Assembly (NCBI RefSeq): GCF_022539665.2
Contig: NC_081334.1
Location: 9,084,424 to 9,148,423 of the forward strand
DNA length: 64,000 nt
Direction of reading: 5' to 3'
Origin: Daphnia carinata
Lineage: Eukaryota; Arthropoda; Branchiopoda; Diplostraca; Daphniidae
Part shown: positions 1-9,549 of the stretch, piece by piece
Layout: every line of letters starts with the position of its first letter
How positions within the stretch are numbered: position 1 is the stretch's first letter
Notes under the pieces: generated by a model
Seen by the model: the letters and a program-made list of their open reading frames with translations, nothing else
Told to the model about the DNA's origin: nothing
The model's database searches: none
Program-made: the position numbers and the translations under genes

Positions 1-969
1 CATACGCATTTCTCCATCTTTTTTGGGGACCATTACAATTGCTGCTGCAAATGGGCTGTGACTTTCTCTAATGATATTGTTATTCATCATTACATCTATT
101 TTTGTCTTGACGATTAGTTTTAATGCTTCTGGTGTTCTGCGCAATCGTTGCGTAATTGGGGCGTTGTATCCTATGTTAATGGAGTGTTTTACATCAGTTG
201 CTAGACCTAAATCTGATTCTCTTTCAGCAAATAGGGTTTCGTGTTTTTTCAATAGATTTTCAATTTTAATTTGTATCTCGTCGGAAATGTTAGTCGCTGT
301 ACTTTCTTGGGTTTGTCCAATTCGCTTATTTTTCTTGTCAGTTTCTGATTGGGAGAAAGATTCTAGGTTGCGATAATCTGCTTCTGTTAAATCGTAGTTG
401 TCGTTATAGTCTGATGAACGGTTTGGGCGGAGTGGAATATGAATGCCGACTTTGCCAAATGTTATGCTGTATATTGGGAGTATGTTATTTCTAAAGTTAT
501 GTTCTACTCCGGAATGATCGTAATTGATCTGCCTGTTTTTGGTATTAATTTTTACATTGTTGCTTGATAAGAAGTCTAATCCTAAGATACAATTTTCATT
601 TAAGTTTTCCATGATAAAGAAATCATGCTTAATGACGTGACTGCTGTTAATGACAATTGAAAATCTAAATTTTCCTTTTGAGTTTAAGATTTCTCCTGAT
701 ACTGTCCTAAATATCGGCGATGGGGTATTTTTAATTTCTTCGAGTTTTTCCCTCTTCTTAAAAAATACTTTATTTGATACTAAACTGGCTGCTGCTCCTG
801 TGTCTACTAAAGCGTTAATTTCTTGTCCAAAAATTCTTACTGGTATACGGATTAGTTTGAGTATCGCTATTTCTAAATTTTGTGTTAGAGGGTTGGTTGG
901 TAGGGATATTGTGTTTACTGCATTGGACGGTGGTTCGGGTTGTTGATACGTGCCATATCTGTCCAACAT
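1..969 (-). CDS. pol: Pol (protease and N-terminal reverse transcriptase), copy A, partial
   Basis: An open frame runs from the ATG at 969-967 to the window edge without a stop. Residues ~50-60 hold the retroviral aspartic protease signature A-L-V-D-T-G-A-A-A-S. A conserved ILGLDFL stretch follows about 80 residues later, and the reverse transcriptase N-terminus begins in the second half (P-F-A-A-A-I-V-M-V-P-K-K-D-G-E-M-R). The frame overlaps the gag knuckle frame, which stops at 915-917, and lies -1 relative to it, so expression as Gag-Pol by -1 frameshifting is the usual expectation. I see no classic slippery heptamer in the overlap. The catalytic Y-L-D-D motif lies outside the window. Confidence 0.85.
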   Translation of the reverse strand, partial: MLDRYGTYQQPEPPSNAVNTISLPTNPLTQNLEIAILKLIRIPVRIFGQEINALVDTGAAASLVSNKVFFKKREKLEEIKNTPSPIFRTVSGEILNSKGKFRFSIVINSSHVIKHDFFIMENLNENCILGLDFLSSNNVKINTKNRQINYDHSGVEHNFRNNILPIYSITFGKVGIHIPLRPNRSSDYNDNYDLTEADYRNLESFSQSETDKKNKRIGQTQESTATNISDEIQIKIENLLKKHETLFAERESDLGLATDVKHSINIGYNAPITQRLRRTPEALKLIVKTKIDVMMNNNIIRESHSPFAAAIVMVPKKDGEMRM

Positions 970-3645
970 TCTCGTGCAATGTGTCCTTTATTATTGCACT
1001 TGTAACAGATAATAATCTTATTTCCAAGAGTGTCGTGGGTGTTCGGCTGGTTTTGTCGTTGCTGCGGGTATTGTCGTGGATAACCTGGGTTTTGTTGATA
1101 CGCTTGTTGATTGTTGCTCGGTTGAAAGTGCGGTTGATTGTAATGGGTCGGTCCGTTGTTGTATGAAGGTCTCTGTGTTTGTTGATGAAGGGTAATTGGG
1201 TAGTCGATACCCTGGGGAAGTACCTTGTCTTCGTGGTGAAGTATAATTGTTGCGGTATGGGCTGTTCTCCCTGCTACGGCCGAAATTTCGGTCACTACTG
1301 GGGCCTCTGCTATTTGATCTGTCGTCGAATCGAACTCGCGGATTTTGTGATCTGGAGTACCGATCACTTGATCGTGAGGATCTTGGTTCGTATCGATCTG
1401 CTGCTGCTATGGTTATATCAGTATCCTGTGCCAAGTTACGGTTTTTATTAGTTTTTTCCAGTTCCTGAATTTTTTGTTTTAAGAATTCAATTTCTGTCTT
1501 TTGTTGTGAAAGTTCGTTGTCTTGTTGTTTCTCGTGGTGCGTTATCCCTGCTATCACCGCATTTATTTCCTTATCTTCTGCAGTTTCCTTGCTATATAGG
1601 ATGCCTTCGGATATGATTAATTGTTTACAAAGCTGATCAAAATCTTCAGGGTCTTCGGGCATTCGAAAATAGAGCTCTGCTCTGAATTTTGGTAAAATGC
1701 CTTGCATCAGAATTTTGATTTTGGTATAATCTCTCATTCTTTTGACTGTGTTTATGAGTCGACCTTCAACTATGGTCTGGTTTTGGTCAGATTTTTCTTC
1801 TTTGCCTTCAATGGACTCGTAGAGACTGTTGATTCTTGAAATAAAGGCTTTGCATTTCTCTTCAGGTTTTTGTTTTAGCGTGGATAACTTTTTTCTTTGT
1901 GCTGCTAAGTCGTATGCATCCTGGAATCTTGCAATAATGGCAGTTTTCCATTCGTCATAACTTAATTCGTCACCTTGCTCTTCCACGTAGTTTCCATGCC
2001 ATTCTAAGGCATCGCCTTTTAGTCTGTCAGAGAAGAATCGTATTTTTTGGTTGTCGTCCCAGTCGTTGTTGCGTGCGACATGTTCGGCGTCCTTCAGCCA
2101 TTCTGTTATTAGTTTATCAGTACTTTTCCCTTTGAAGATTGGAATTGACTTTTTGTCTTCTCTGGAAAATAATTCTCCTAATGCTTTTACAATTGGTTGG
2201 GTTGTGGATGTATCAAGGCTATCGGTATCTGTTGTGTCGCGGTCAATTCTTGAAGCTTCTTTGTGTGAAAGTCCCATTTCGATTTTGTTTTTGAGAGTTT
2301 GGTACTTTCGCTCTAGTTGAAGAAGGTTGTCGTTTTGGATCTCGATTTGGTTCTGTAGGTCGTTGTTGAGTTGCTGTAGTTTTTCAACTTGTTCAGATTC
2401 TAACTCGAAGTGAAGGGATTTGTCTCCTTCTGTTATTGAGGTTAGGTCGTTTATCTCACTTACTAATTTCGTTATCTCTCCTGGTTCGTTGGAGTTGTCT
2501 AAGTCTTCGGTTTCAGCGAATGTTACCTGTTGCTTTCTATATTCTCTTATCCTGTTTTCCAGATACTTAATCTTTTCTTCTTGGTTTATTGTCTGCGCGT
2601 TGATTTTTTGTAATTCTGTTTCAAGATTTTTATTCTTTGTAGTAATATCTATCAGACTTCTTCGTAAGGCGACTTTTTCTGTTAAGGTTTTTTCAAGGAT
2701 CTCTTTTGTTTCTTTTATTTCTGTCTGAAGTTGTTTGTTTGTTTCTAAAGCTGCTTTTATCTGTTGCTCGGCGGTTTCTAACTTCGTAACCAGTTGTTTT
2801 CTTTCACTTTCAAGTTTGCTAATTATTTCTTGCCCTTCTCTCTCAACTGCTATGATATTGGCTTCTTTTTTTCGTAACAGGTTTTGTAGTTGGTTTTCTG
2901 TTGCTGTGGCACTTTCAAGGCTTGTTTCTAATTCGCTTATTCGATTGGCAGTTTTTTCAAGGGAGTTTTTTAGAGTTTCGTTACTTTCTTGGAGTTGTTC
3001 AAGGGAGCTACTTAAGGTGTATTTGGAACTCTTTGCCTTTTTCTTGTTGCTCTCTAGCTGCTTTCTTAAGCTCTGTAACTCAAAATTGAGTTCAGACGAA
3101 CATTTTTTCTCTGTAATCTGCGCAAGTACTACTTCTCTTTGTAAAATACGGCTGGTACCTAATAAGAATTCTTTCTCTTTACCATGTACAATGCTAATTT
3201 GCTGTAATAAACTGTCAAGGTTTTCGGTGTTGCCACCAAGGGATTCTACGTAATTTTTGACTGTCTTTGTGGTGTTTGTAATAGTTTCTGCTGTTATACC
3301 ACTTGGTACTTGCAACGATGGTTCTAACAACGTATATGAATATAATTGTAATGCGTTGTGGGTCTCTTTAATAACTTCTTGTTTTTTGGATTCTATTTGT
3401 TGGATTTTTGCTTTTGTCGTGGTAGTCTGATAGGTTTTGTGTTGTTCTACTTCTTGTTCAAATTCTAAGTCCACAAGAGTTTTCCAGTGGTCTAAAAAAT
3501 TTTCTTGAGGGTAGTTGGGATTTTGGTTGGTTGTGTCTGGCTCGGGAAATACGGGGTACAACGGTGGAGATAGTTCGTCAGCAATGTTCGGATACAAAGT
3601 ATTCTCCTTACGAGTAGTCTCTGATACAATATGATCAAGCGGCAT
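915..3645 (-). pseudogene. gag: Gag polyprotein, copy A, one frameshift
   Basis: The structural protein of the element. I choose the ATG at 3645-3643 because it lies just after a splice-donor sequence shared by all copies; the frame stays open upstream without another ATG. Of ~875 codons in the main frame, residues ~100-480 are Gln/Glu/Lys-rich heptad-like sequence expected to form a long coiled coil. Residues ~490-690 resemble the Retrotrans_gag capsid region (I-P-I-F-K-G-K-S-T-D, then W-L-K-D-A-E-H and A-L-E-W-H). An Arg/Ser-rich segment and a CCHC knuckle (C-Y-K-C-N-N-K-G-H-I-A-R-E-C) follow. Compared with copies B and D, two bases are missing near 1183, so the main frame ends at 1018 and the knuckle sits in another frame ending at 915. 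Most Gypsy Gags are about half this length; the coiled-coil half explains the difference. Confidence 0.85.
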
Positions 3646-3648
3646 TCG

Positions 3649-3657
3649 CTTACCTTT
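3649..3657 (-). promoter_or_regulatory. Predicted splice donor before gag (copy A)
   Basis: The minus strand reads AAAG|GTAAGC four bases upstream of the gag ATG, a near-consensus 5' splice site. The same sequence is present in B (16121-16129) and D (45259-45267). Together with the acceptor that abuts the env ATG it would give an env mRNA that skips the gag start. The match and its conservation are seen; use is inferred. Confidence 0.5.
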
Positions 3658-3804
3658 GATGGTGTTCCTTGGTCTGGTAGAGTTGTTGGAGACTCGTCGG
3701 GGAAGTGTAGAGCACAATCACTGAAATAAGGTACGGGTAGAAACTTTGTACTGGACAACAAGTGTGAGTCTCGTTGGAACATGTATGTCTCGTTGGGACC
3801 CAAT

Positions 3805-4005
3805 TGTAATGTTTCTAACCTCGTGTATTACAGTGGATTGTCGTAACAAGTCCGAATTACATGTTACAATCATGCAGTATTTATACTACTAACACACATA
3901 CAAAATGAAGGTAAAATGGGAGGGGACACGTTCACTTTCACTTGTGAAACGCTTGAGGGATGTTGAGGGTGTGGCTGTCTTCGGATAGCCTGTGGGCTCG
4001 TTACA
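3805..4005 (-). repeat. 5' LTR of copy A (201 bp)
   Basis: The minus strand runs TGTAACGAGCCC...TTACA, with TG...CA ends, and matches the LTRs at 16262-16468, 45400-45603 and 47598-47791. A TATA box (GTATAAATA on the minus strand) lies at 3878-3886. The adjoining primer site (3791-3802) has lost three bases relative to B and D, reading TGGGTCCCAACG instead of TGGAGGTCCCAACG. The LTR is directly preceded by the broken ankyrin gene of B. Confidence 0.88.
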
Positions 4006-4180
4006 CAATGTATTGCGCTAATGGTTTGTCTCCACCCGCACTTTTCGCAGTTTCGGGTTCTCTCCAGTCCTTCTTACTTTCGGTGTCGCTGACGGTGACT
4101 ATTTCGTATCTCGTTTCCATCCTCTTGGGAATGACAAACCCGTCCCATTCGTAAACTTTGGTGATGAAATTATTTGCCAT
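4006..4180 (-). pseudogene. Ankyrin accessory gene, N-terminal fragment (copy B)
   Basis: From the ATG at 4180-4178 this frame gives ~58 residues with the S-D-T-E-S acidic motif found at the same position in copies C and D, ending in L-A-Q-Y-I where copy A's LTR begins. In D the same gene continues for ~300 more codons into ankyrin repeats; none of those remain here. The fragment aligns with C (16972 leftward) and D (31854 leftward) through Q-Y-[IM]. No purine-rich tract separates it from the LTR, which argues that A's LTR here is an insertion and not B's natural 3' LTR. Confidence 0.6.
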
Positions 4181-4610
4181 TTCTAGTTGAATAAACTGTA
4201 TGTAAAGCACACTCGGAACTAGACTTTGTTCGATTTATGCCGTTGAAACACTGCGTTGAAACACTGTTGAGAGTTTCGCATTTTGCGGATTTTCCAAAGT
4301 CCCTCGCGCTGCTTTTCTATTTCTATATACTCTTGTTGCTATGTTGATAGAGGTTTGTCATGAACCGTTTTTAATAATAACAGGTTTTCAGGCCTGTTTG
4401 ACTTCCTGCTTTTGTAACTCCAGGGCAAATCCTATGTGCTTCGAACTTTCGTTGTTCCTTCTTCTTAGACATTGTATTTCGTGCGTCTTTTCTTTTTGCT
4501 CTTGATTCGTTTTGTTAGTGTCCTGTTGTCCTTGTGTAGACTTGTGTAGACTAGTGCAGTGCTTGTGTTTGCTGCTCGACCGTTGTTTTCTGTGTTCCTC
4601 TTTCGTTGTC
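4181..4610. promoter_or_regulatory. Divergent intergenic region between the two accessory genes (copy B)
   Basis: About 430 bases separate the minus-strand ankyrin start from the plus-strand antisense ORF start. Scattered blocks are shared with C (16973-17200) and D (31855-32319), including the AACAGGT sequence near 4379-4387. With genes pointing away on both sides it is the natural place for a bidirectional promoter, but I see no clear TATA box. Confidence 0.3.
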
Positions 4611-4850
4611 ATGTCGTTTTCTGCAGAAGTTTTTGAATTTGAATATGTGTTTCGATATCGGGCACAGCTTGATGCTGCCTTGTGCTCACTAGACGATGCA
4701 ATTTTTTCAGGTCCGACTAGCCTGTACTGCAGATTCTGTGAAGAAGATCGGGTCATCTTCTTCGGCATCTTCCGGTTAACTTTTCAAATGCCGAATTTGT
4801 CACAGCGTAATTTTGATTATAAACGTCCGAGTCTTTGCGACCATTATTTT

Positions 4851-4889
<39 letters not shown>

Positions 4890-5107
4890 GTCATCCAGGT
4901 TATGCGCGTTATCGCGACATTTACCCCATCCGATTTGCACGTTTTTTATGGTGGTTAGAATCGGGTTATGACATTTATCATCCCACCCCAACGTCTTCAT
5001 ATTTTCTACAAGAACAGCTTCAGGAAGAGGGTGATGATTGTCTTGGCATCACCCATATTTCTCAGCTCCCCAATTTTTTTGTGTATGGCAATCCTTTTCC
5101 TGAATAG
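4611..5107 (+). pseudogene. Antisense accessory gene, two exons, unknown function (copy B)
   Basis: A plus-strand gene lying opposite to gag-pol-env. Exon 1 starts at the ATG 4611-4613 and codes for ~80 residues (F-E-F-E-Y-V-F-R-Y-R-A-Q, then D-Y-K-R-P). It runs into 33 T's (4853-4885) ending in AG, which looks like the pyrimidine tract and acceptor of an intron. Exon 2 (4888-5107) codes for ~73 residues including R-F-A-R-F-L-W-W-L-E-S-G-Y-D-I-Y-H-P-T-P, then TAG. The exons are in different frames when read straight through; the expected phase-2 donor, seen in D as GTAAGTAT, has been lost here, probably by T-tract growth. Three AATAAA signals follow. Exon 1 is conserved with D at protein level, with many third-base changes. 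I recognise no family. Confidence 0.6.
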
Positions 5108-5179
5108 TTTCTGTTCTGGTTTCATTTGTTGTTACTTGTTTTGTTTTGACTTTGTAATTAATGTGTTAGTTGTGATTGT

Positions 5180-5208
5180 AATAAAAGATTAATAAAAGTT
5201 GTAATAAA
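5180..5208 (+). terminator. Three polyadenylation signals downstream of the antisense gene
   Basis: AATAAA occurs at 5180-5185, 5191-5196 and 5203-5208, 73-101 bases after the antisense gene's stop codon and on its strand. Copy C keeps one AATAAA in the equivalent place (17396-17401). Confidence 0.45.
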
Positions 5209-5494
5209 AGTTTTGTTTAGTTAGTTAGTTAGGAAAGAGGAAAAAAAATGTTATTTGGGCTTGTTTAAGTTTTTTCTTTTTGTTTTGTTTTAATGTGTTG
5301 ATTGGAATACAAAATTGTTACCCGAAAATTGTGTTTACCTGTCTTCGTACTAGTAATTAAGATGTTTTTTTTGTTTTTTTTTAAAGGATGATCAACTTAA
5401 TTTTTGGGTTTTTAAATGCTGATAAATGCGTTATTTGCTGGGAGGGTGCTACTTTATTATGAATTGTCTAAGTTGTCAGTGGATTTTAATTATT

Positions 5495-5497
<3 letters not shown>

Positions 5498-5538
<41 letters not shown>
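5498..5538. repeat. Poly(T) tract, 41 T
   Basis: An uninterrupted T run just beyond the env stop codon, absent from C and D at this point. A second tract of 33 T's lies at 4853-4885. Long reading frames crossing these tracts are artefacts. Bases 5209-5497 hold AT-rich sequence partly shared with copy C and no gene. Confidence 0.8.
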
Positions 5539-5556
5539 CCAATTTCCTTGGGACTT

Positions 5557-8500
5557 TTACTTTTTGGCTGAACTACTGTTGTCTGTCTCTGGTATGCAAC
5601 GACATAGGTCTTCCCAGACCATGCCATATCCGACGACGTAAGTGCATGCAGTATGTTTTCCGGTACATCGTTTAGGTGTGTCAGCTTCATCGATAGATGG
5701 ATAGATTGATGAATTTGGTGCGCTTGGTCGTGGTGGGCGCGTTTGACCTTGCCTTTCAGTAGACAGCTGTGCGGGTGCGGATGTTCCTGTGAATGGTTGT
5801 TCGATGGCGATGTCTGAATGGTAATTTGTTTCTCTTGCTGGTATCATTGATGCAAGTTCGTGTTCTTCTTCTATGCCATCTTCGTATCTTGTTTTAAATT
5901 TTCGATTTCTGCGCACATGTTCTTTGATTTTCGATATAGGATTGCAAACGATAAAGATCCGTAAGCATATGAGGAATAGCACAAATCCAACCACTGATAG
6001 GCTTATTATTTTCAACTTGTCGAACCATGAAAACATATGGCCTATTTGGTTATCTTGTTGTTCCGACATAACGATATCTCCAACAGAATTGGAATTTCCT
6101 TCTTGCATTCTACCTACCAGGTCATTCAGGATATTTAATTGTTCCATTTCCATTGTGTTGTGGGCTGGATGGCTTTTCAGCACGAAGTCGAAATCATTAA
6201 GATGGAGTTCTTCAAATTCTGAAATGAGGTCTAAATTTGGCATGTGAATGCTAGGTTTCTGGCGTATCCAATCTGTCGTAGAATTGTGTTCCCATGTGTG
6301 TGGATTTCCATTTAAATTTACCAAAGGTGTTTTCCAGAAACAATCGGAATATGGATGAATTGACCACCCATCTGTTCCAATCGTACAGTTTTTCCTTCGT
6401 AAGTAAAAAACGGCTGAAATCCACATTTGGTTTCGTTTGCTGATATAAAAATTCTTTTTGCCTCGCATTGTTGAAGTGTCATTGCTTGCCCGAAGCCTTG
6501 TAGTCTTGTGCAGATTGGTAAACCTACTGCTGCTGCTGCTAAAATTCCGTTGGTTTGGGCTAATATAACTGCTTGTGTTCTTTTGATTGCCGATAGTTGA
6601 CAATAAACGTCCCGAATTTCTTTTGCCAACTTGTTTTCGTGTTCAGTTTCGATGCTTATCTTATATTGGTCGTGCATTTTACTTATTTCGTATTTAATTT
6701 TGTCGTTGAATTCTTCAATGTTTTTGGGTAAACCGGTTTCTAAATTTTCATTATTTGATGTATCTTCAGCTTTCTGATCCATTGAAATTATCAAGGAATC
6801 AGCTAACGGTAAATTTCGAATACTGCTTTCTTCGATAGCCTGGATTTGAGTTTCTTCTGTTGTAGACGTTGTTCCCGTTATTGCTAAAGGGGTCATTCCG
6901 TCTGTATGTGTTGATGACTGCTGGGTCGTCGAACTTGTTGTAGTAGCCATTGTTGTTGTTGTCGTAGGTTTTGTAGTTGTAGTGGTTGTTGAAGTTGAAG
7001 TTATCTTAGCAGTTGTCGTAGGTCTAGTAGTAGTGGTGGGTCTAGTGCTTGTCGACGTGATTATTGGTTTTGTAGTTGTTGTGGGTTTTGTTGACGTTGA
7101 TGTCATACTGGGTTTAGTTGTCACTTTTTGTGTTAGGGTGGGCTTGTTGGCTGCTGTGCTTGTAACTGGCTTAATTGTCGTAGTGCTTTTTACCGTTGTT
7201 TTTGCTGTTGTTCCCAATGTGGTTTTTATTGTGGGCTTTGTAGTCGTTGTAGCGCTTGTCGTTGTTGTGTATTTTTCTGTTGTGGGAGTGGCAGGGGGAG
7301 TGGCCAAAGGTTTGCTGTTTCCTGATTGGTTGTTGTTCTCTCTTTTCATTAGTGGCGGTATGGATGGGAGTGTTTTCCCGTCCAATGGCTGTTTAGTGTG
7401 CAGTGCTATGATGGCTGCAGCTGAGAGAGTCCGTATTTGGTGTGGGTTGCGATATTCAGAGCAAAAGTGTTGTTTTTGGCTGGAGCCGTGACAATGCCCC
7501 AAGCTAACACGTCCTACTCTCTGTGTTAGACATTTTCTGTCTGATGAGGGCGAATGTAATCCAGTTCTATCTGTTGCCATGAGCTGTCCTGTGTGTTCGA
7601 ATGTGCCCCAGATTGAGCTGGTATTAGCGCATTCTTGAAGTATTAGCATTGTCGTATTGGCTTTGACACAGGTGTTTGTATTGAAAGGTCTGATGGTGAA
7701 GTCAGATGTGTATTCGAAAGCTTGTCGTCTTTCTGTTGCTTTGCTGCAGTTGGCTACCATTGTTTGTGATTGCACTAATGGATCGATGCTGCTTACCAAT
7801 TTTCTTAGTTGTTCTTGACATCGTTGCCACTCTTTGTCACATTCTTCCAATGTCATCTGTTTGTTTACTCCGTGGTGTGTTAGACATTTTTCATTTGGTG
7901 TTTTTCCATTTTTCAATAGGACCCAGGCAATCATGTCCCAGATTATATTTCCGCTACCATGATTAGTTTTTAATATTCCTCCAAATAGTGGTGAATTAAT
8001 CGTGGTTGTGATTGCCTTCCGTTGTTCTTGCTGAATTTCTTGCATTTCTGCTAAAGTTGTTTCTGGGAAATTTTCTATGATGTCTGGATTGGTGTTTACA
8101 GTTTCAAAGATCCATTTTAGTGTTACGCTGTTCTTGTCATCTCTACATTCCGTCAATATGATAGCCTGGTAATATCCTAGTGTAATACAGAGATACGATT
8201 CTAGTGAAATTAATTGATGGTTCTGTTGATCTAGAATCCACCGTGTTGAAAATTCTGAACATTTGGCAACAATTAGTCGGCCTGATTCTCCTTCTGTGAT
8301 ACAGATATTACTGTCCTGTACTCTTATTGTTTGATCAACGATGTATTCGAATTCCGATCCTTGAGGAAGTGGATCATCGTTTTTGAGACGAAAGTGGGCA
8401 GTTAACTGATTGCTTTCGTCAGATTTGTATATTATGTATATCGTGGCGTTGTAATTCGCAATCCGGCTCTTCTCGTCGATTCTGATTGACTGTTGATATC

Positions 8501-9525
8501 CCATTCTTATTGGCCCCCAGGCGTACGAAATGCTGTACAGACGTTTTCCTGAGTCTTCCAAAGGATTGTTGGGCAGGAATGTCCTGCTGAATGGATCGTT
8601 TCCGTTTGGTTAACTGGAGTTACCTGTAGTCATTGCACACCGATGTGTCTAGGTGAGTATTTTGTATACATGTATGTATAGTTGTTTTGAACATCTCGTA
8701 CAATTTTCTCGTTGTTTCGGTTGGAAAGATTAGGTATGTGAGCGGTACGCCCACAACTTTGTAACCCTGTGGTGTTATGTCCCGATCTGGTTTGTTGAAG
8801 AATGAAATCTCGATCTGTCGATTGGTGTCGTAAAGACGGCTGGTGTTTTCGCGTTCCGGCATTCTTGGTAGTTCCAGATAACCGCTTCCTTTGATCAAGG
8901 TTTGAGAATATGAATTATTTGTTGTCCTATCTCCCCATACTATTGTGTTTTGATTTTGAATGAAATGTCCTTCCTGCTGGGTAGTATTTAATGGTCCAAA
9001 TGGGCTTTCAATTGGATCGTCCTGTTTTTCCTGCCGTAGGGTGATTTGTTCTGCTACACAGTTGAGGGTGTGATACGTTTTTATGGCGTACCAATGCCCG
9101 TCACCTGTTGGAGTGGCTGTGAAACTCAGACCTGCTGGTCCGGTCTGCAAGTTATTATCGCCACACTTCTTGTCGTTCACCATTCTCCAGCATTCCAGTG
9201 GGGAAATTAGTTTAGTTTCTTGTGAATATATGGTGTCGCAAGATCCGATCCAGAATGACCCAGTTATTTTCTTCGTTTTTATCCATTGTTTGCAGGTCCA
9301 GCCTTTCCAAGAGGCTGCTGGTTTCTGCGTCGTTTTTAAAGTGTACAACGTGGGTATTCTGTGTAAGTGAGCTGTATCTGATTCTTTGTTATTGCAGTAA
9401 TAGGGTGCCTCTATATCTAAAATTCCTCTGGTCTTTACGTTCTTGCAGTCGCATACGGTTGAATAGATGGGATACGTGGATGGAATGATGGTGAGTAATT
9501 GGATGAGTGATAGTATCAGTTCCAT
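5557..9525 (-). pseudogene. env: Envelope-like glycoprotein, copy B
   Basis: The ATG at 9525-9523 follows a splice acceptor directly. In order: a hydrophobic signal peptide, a Cys-rich surface domain with C-D-C and a G-I-L-D-I motif near residues 25-45, an R-K-R-S basic cleavage motif near 8595, a second Cys-containing region, a Thr-rich mucin-like stretch (~6955-7290), a helical ectodomain segment, and a C-terminal membrane anchor (5944-6009) with a basic then acidic cytoplasmic tail. Breaks relative to copy C are a GAA-to-TAA type nonsense at ~8620, a 5-base deletion beside the cleavage motif, and a 1-base deletion near 6390. I recognise it as a viral-type fusion glycoprotein, with general resemblance to negative-strand RNA virus or chuvirus-like envelopes, but cannot assign the family without a search. 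Confidence 0.75.
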
Positions 9526-9545
9526 CTGCGAAAAGAAAATTTGGA
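9526..9545 (-). promoter_or_regulatory. Predicted splice acceptor abutting the env ATG (copy B)
   Basis: The minus strand has a pyrimidine-rich run ending TTTTCGCAG immediately before the env ATG. C has the same sequence (22384 rightwards); D (36552 rightwards) and F (51828 rightwards) have TTTTCTCAG. Paired with the donor near gag it would produce a spliced env message, as in gypsy-type errantiviruses. The sequence is seen; splicing is inferred. Confidence 0.5.
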
Positions 9546-9549
9546 CGTT

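Larger units (their letters stand above)
1..4005 (-). mobile_element. LTR retrotransposon copy A (family 1, Gypsy/Metaviridae), 5' portion
   Basis: This is the 5' part of a family-1 element read right to left: LTR (3805-4005), a damaged primer site, gag, then protease and the start of reverse transcriptase, which leaves the window at base 1. Compared with the sister copies B, C and D it is the least damaged. Gag has a single visible frameshift, and the pol frame is open for all 969 bases seen. Its right flank is the middle of copy B's ankyrin accessory gene, so A looks like an insertion into B. The 3' LTR lies outside the window, so a target-site duplication cannot be checked. Confidence 0.9.

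Noticed and set aside
2051-3253. Several 60-170-codon plus-strand frames opposite gag (also 14511-15800 and 44344-44864)
   Set aside because: Shadows of the coiled-coil gag; the same shadows recur in each copy simply because gag is conserved.
4388-4768. Minus-strand 126-codon frame, and the similar one at 32080-32532, as the true accessory gene
   Set aside because: The minus-strand products align poorly between B and D, while the plus-strand frame aligns without gaps and shows phase-matched splice sites.
4853-5690. Phe- or Lys-run proteins around 4835-5107 and 5426-5690
   Set aside because: Produced by the poly(T) tracts; only the parts before 4853 and after 4887 belong to the accessory gene.
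6982-7491. Long Val/Leu-rich plus-strand frames opposite env (also 19794-20342, 33875-34165, 49231-49467), resembling membrane proteins
   Set aside because: They are the reverse complement of the Thr-rich codon repeats of env and follow its length changes; no independent coding signal.
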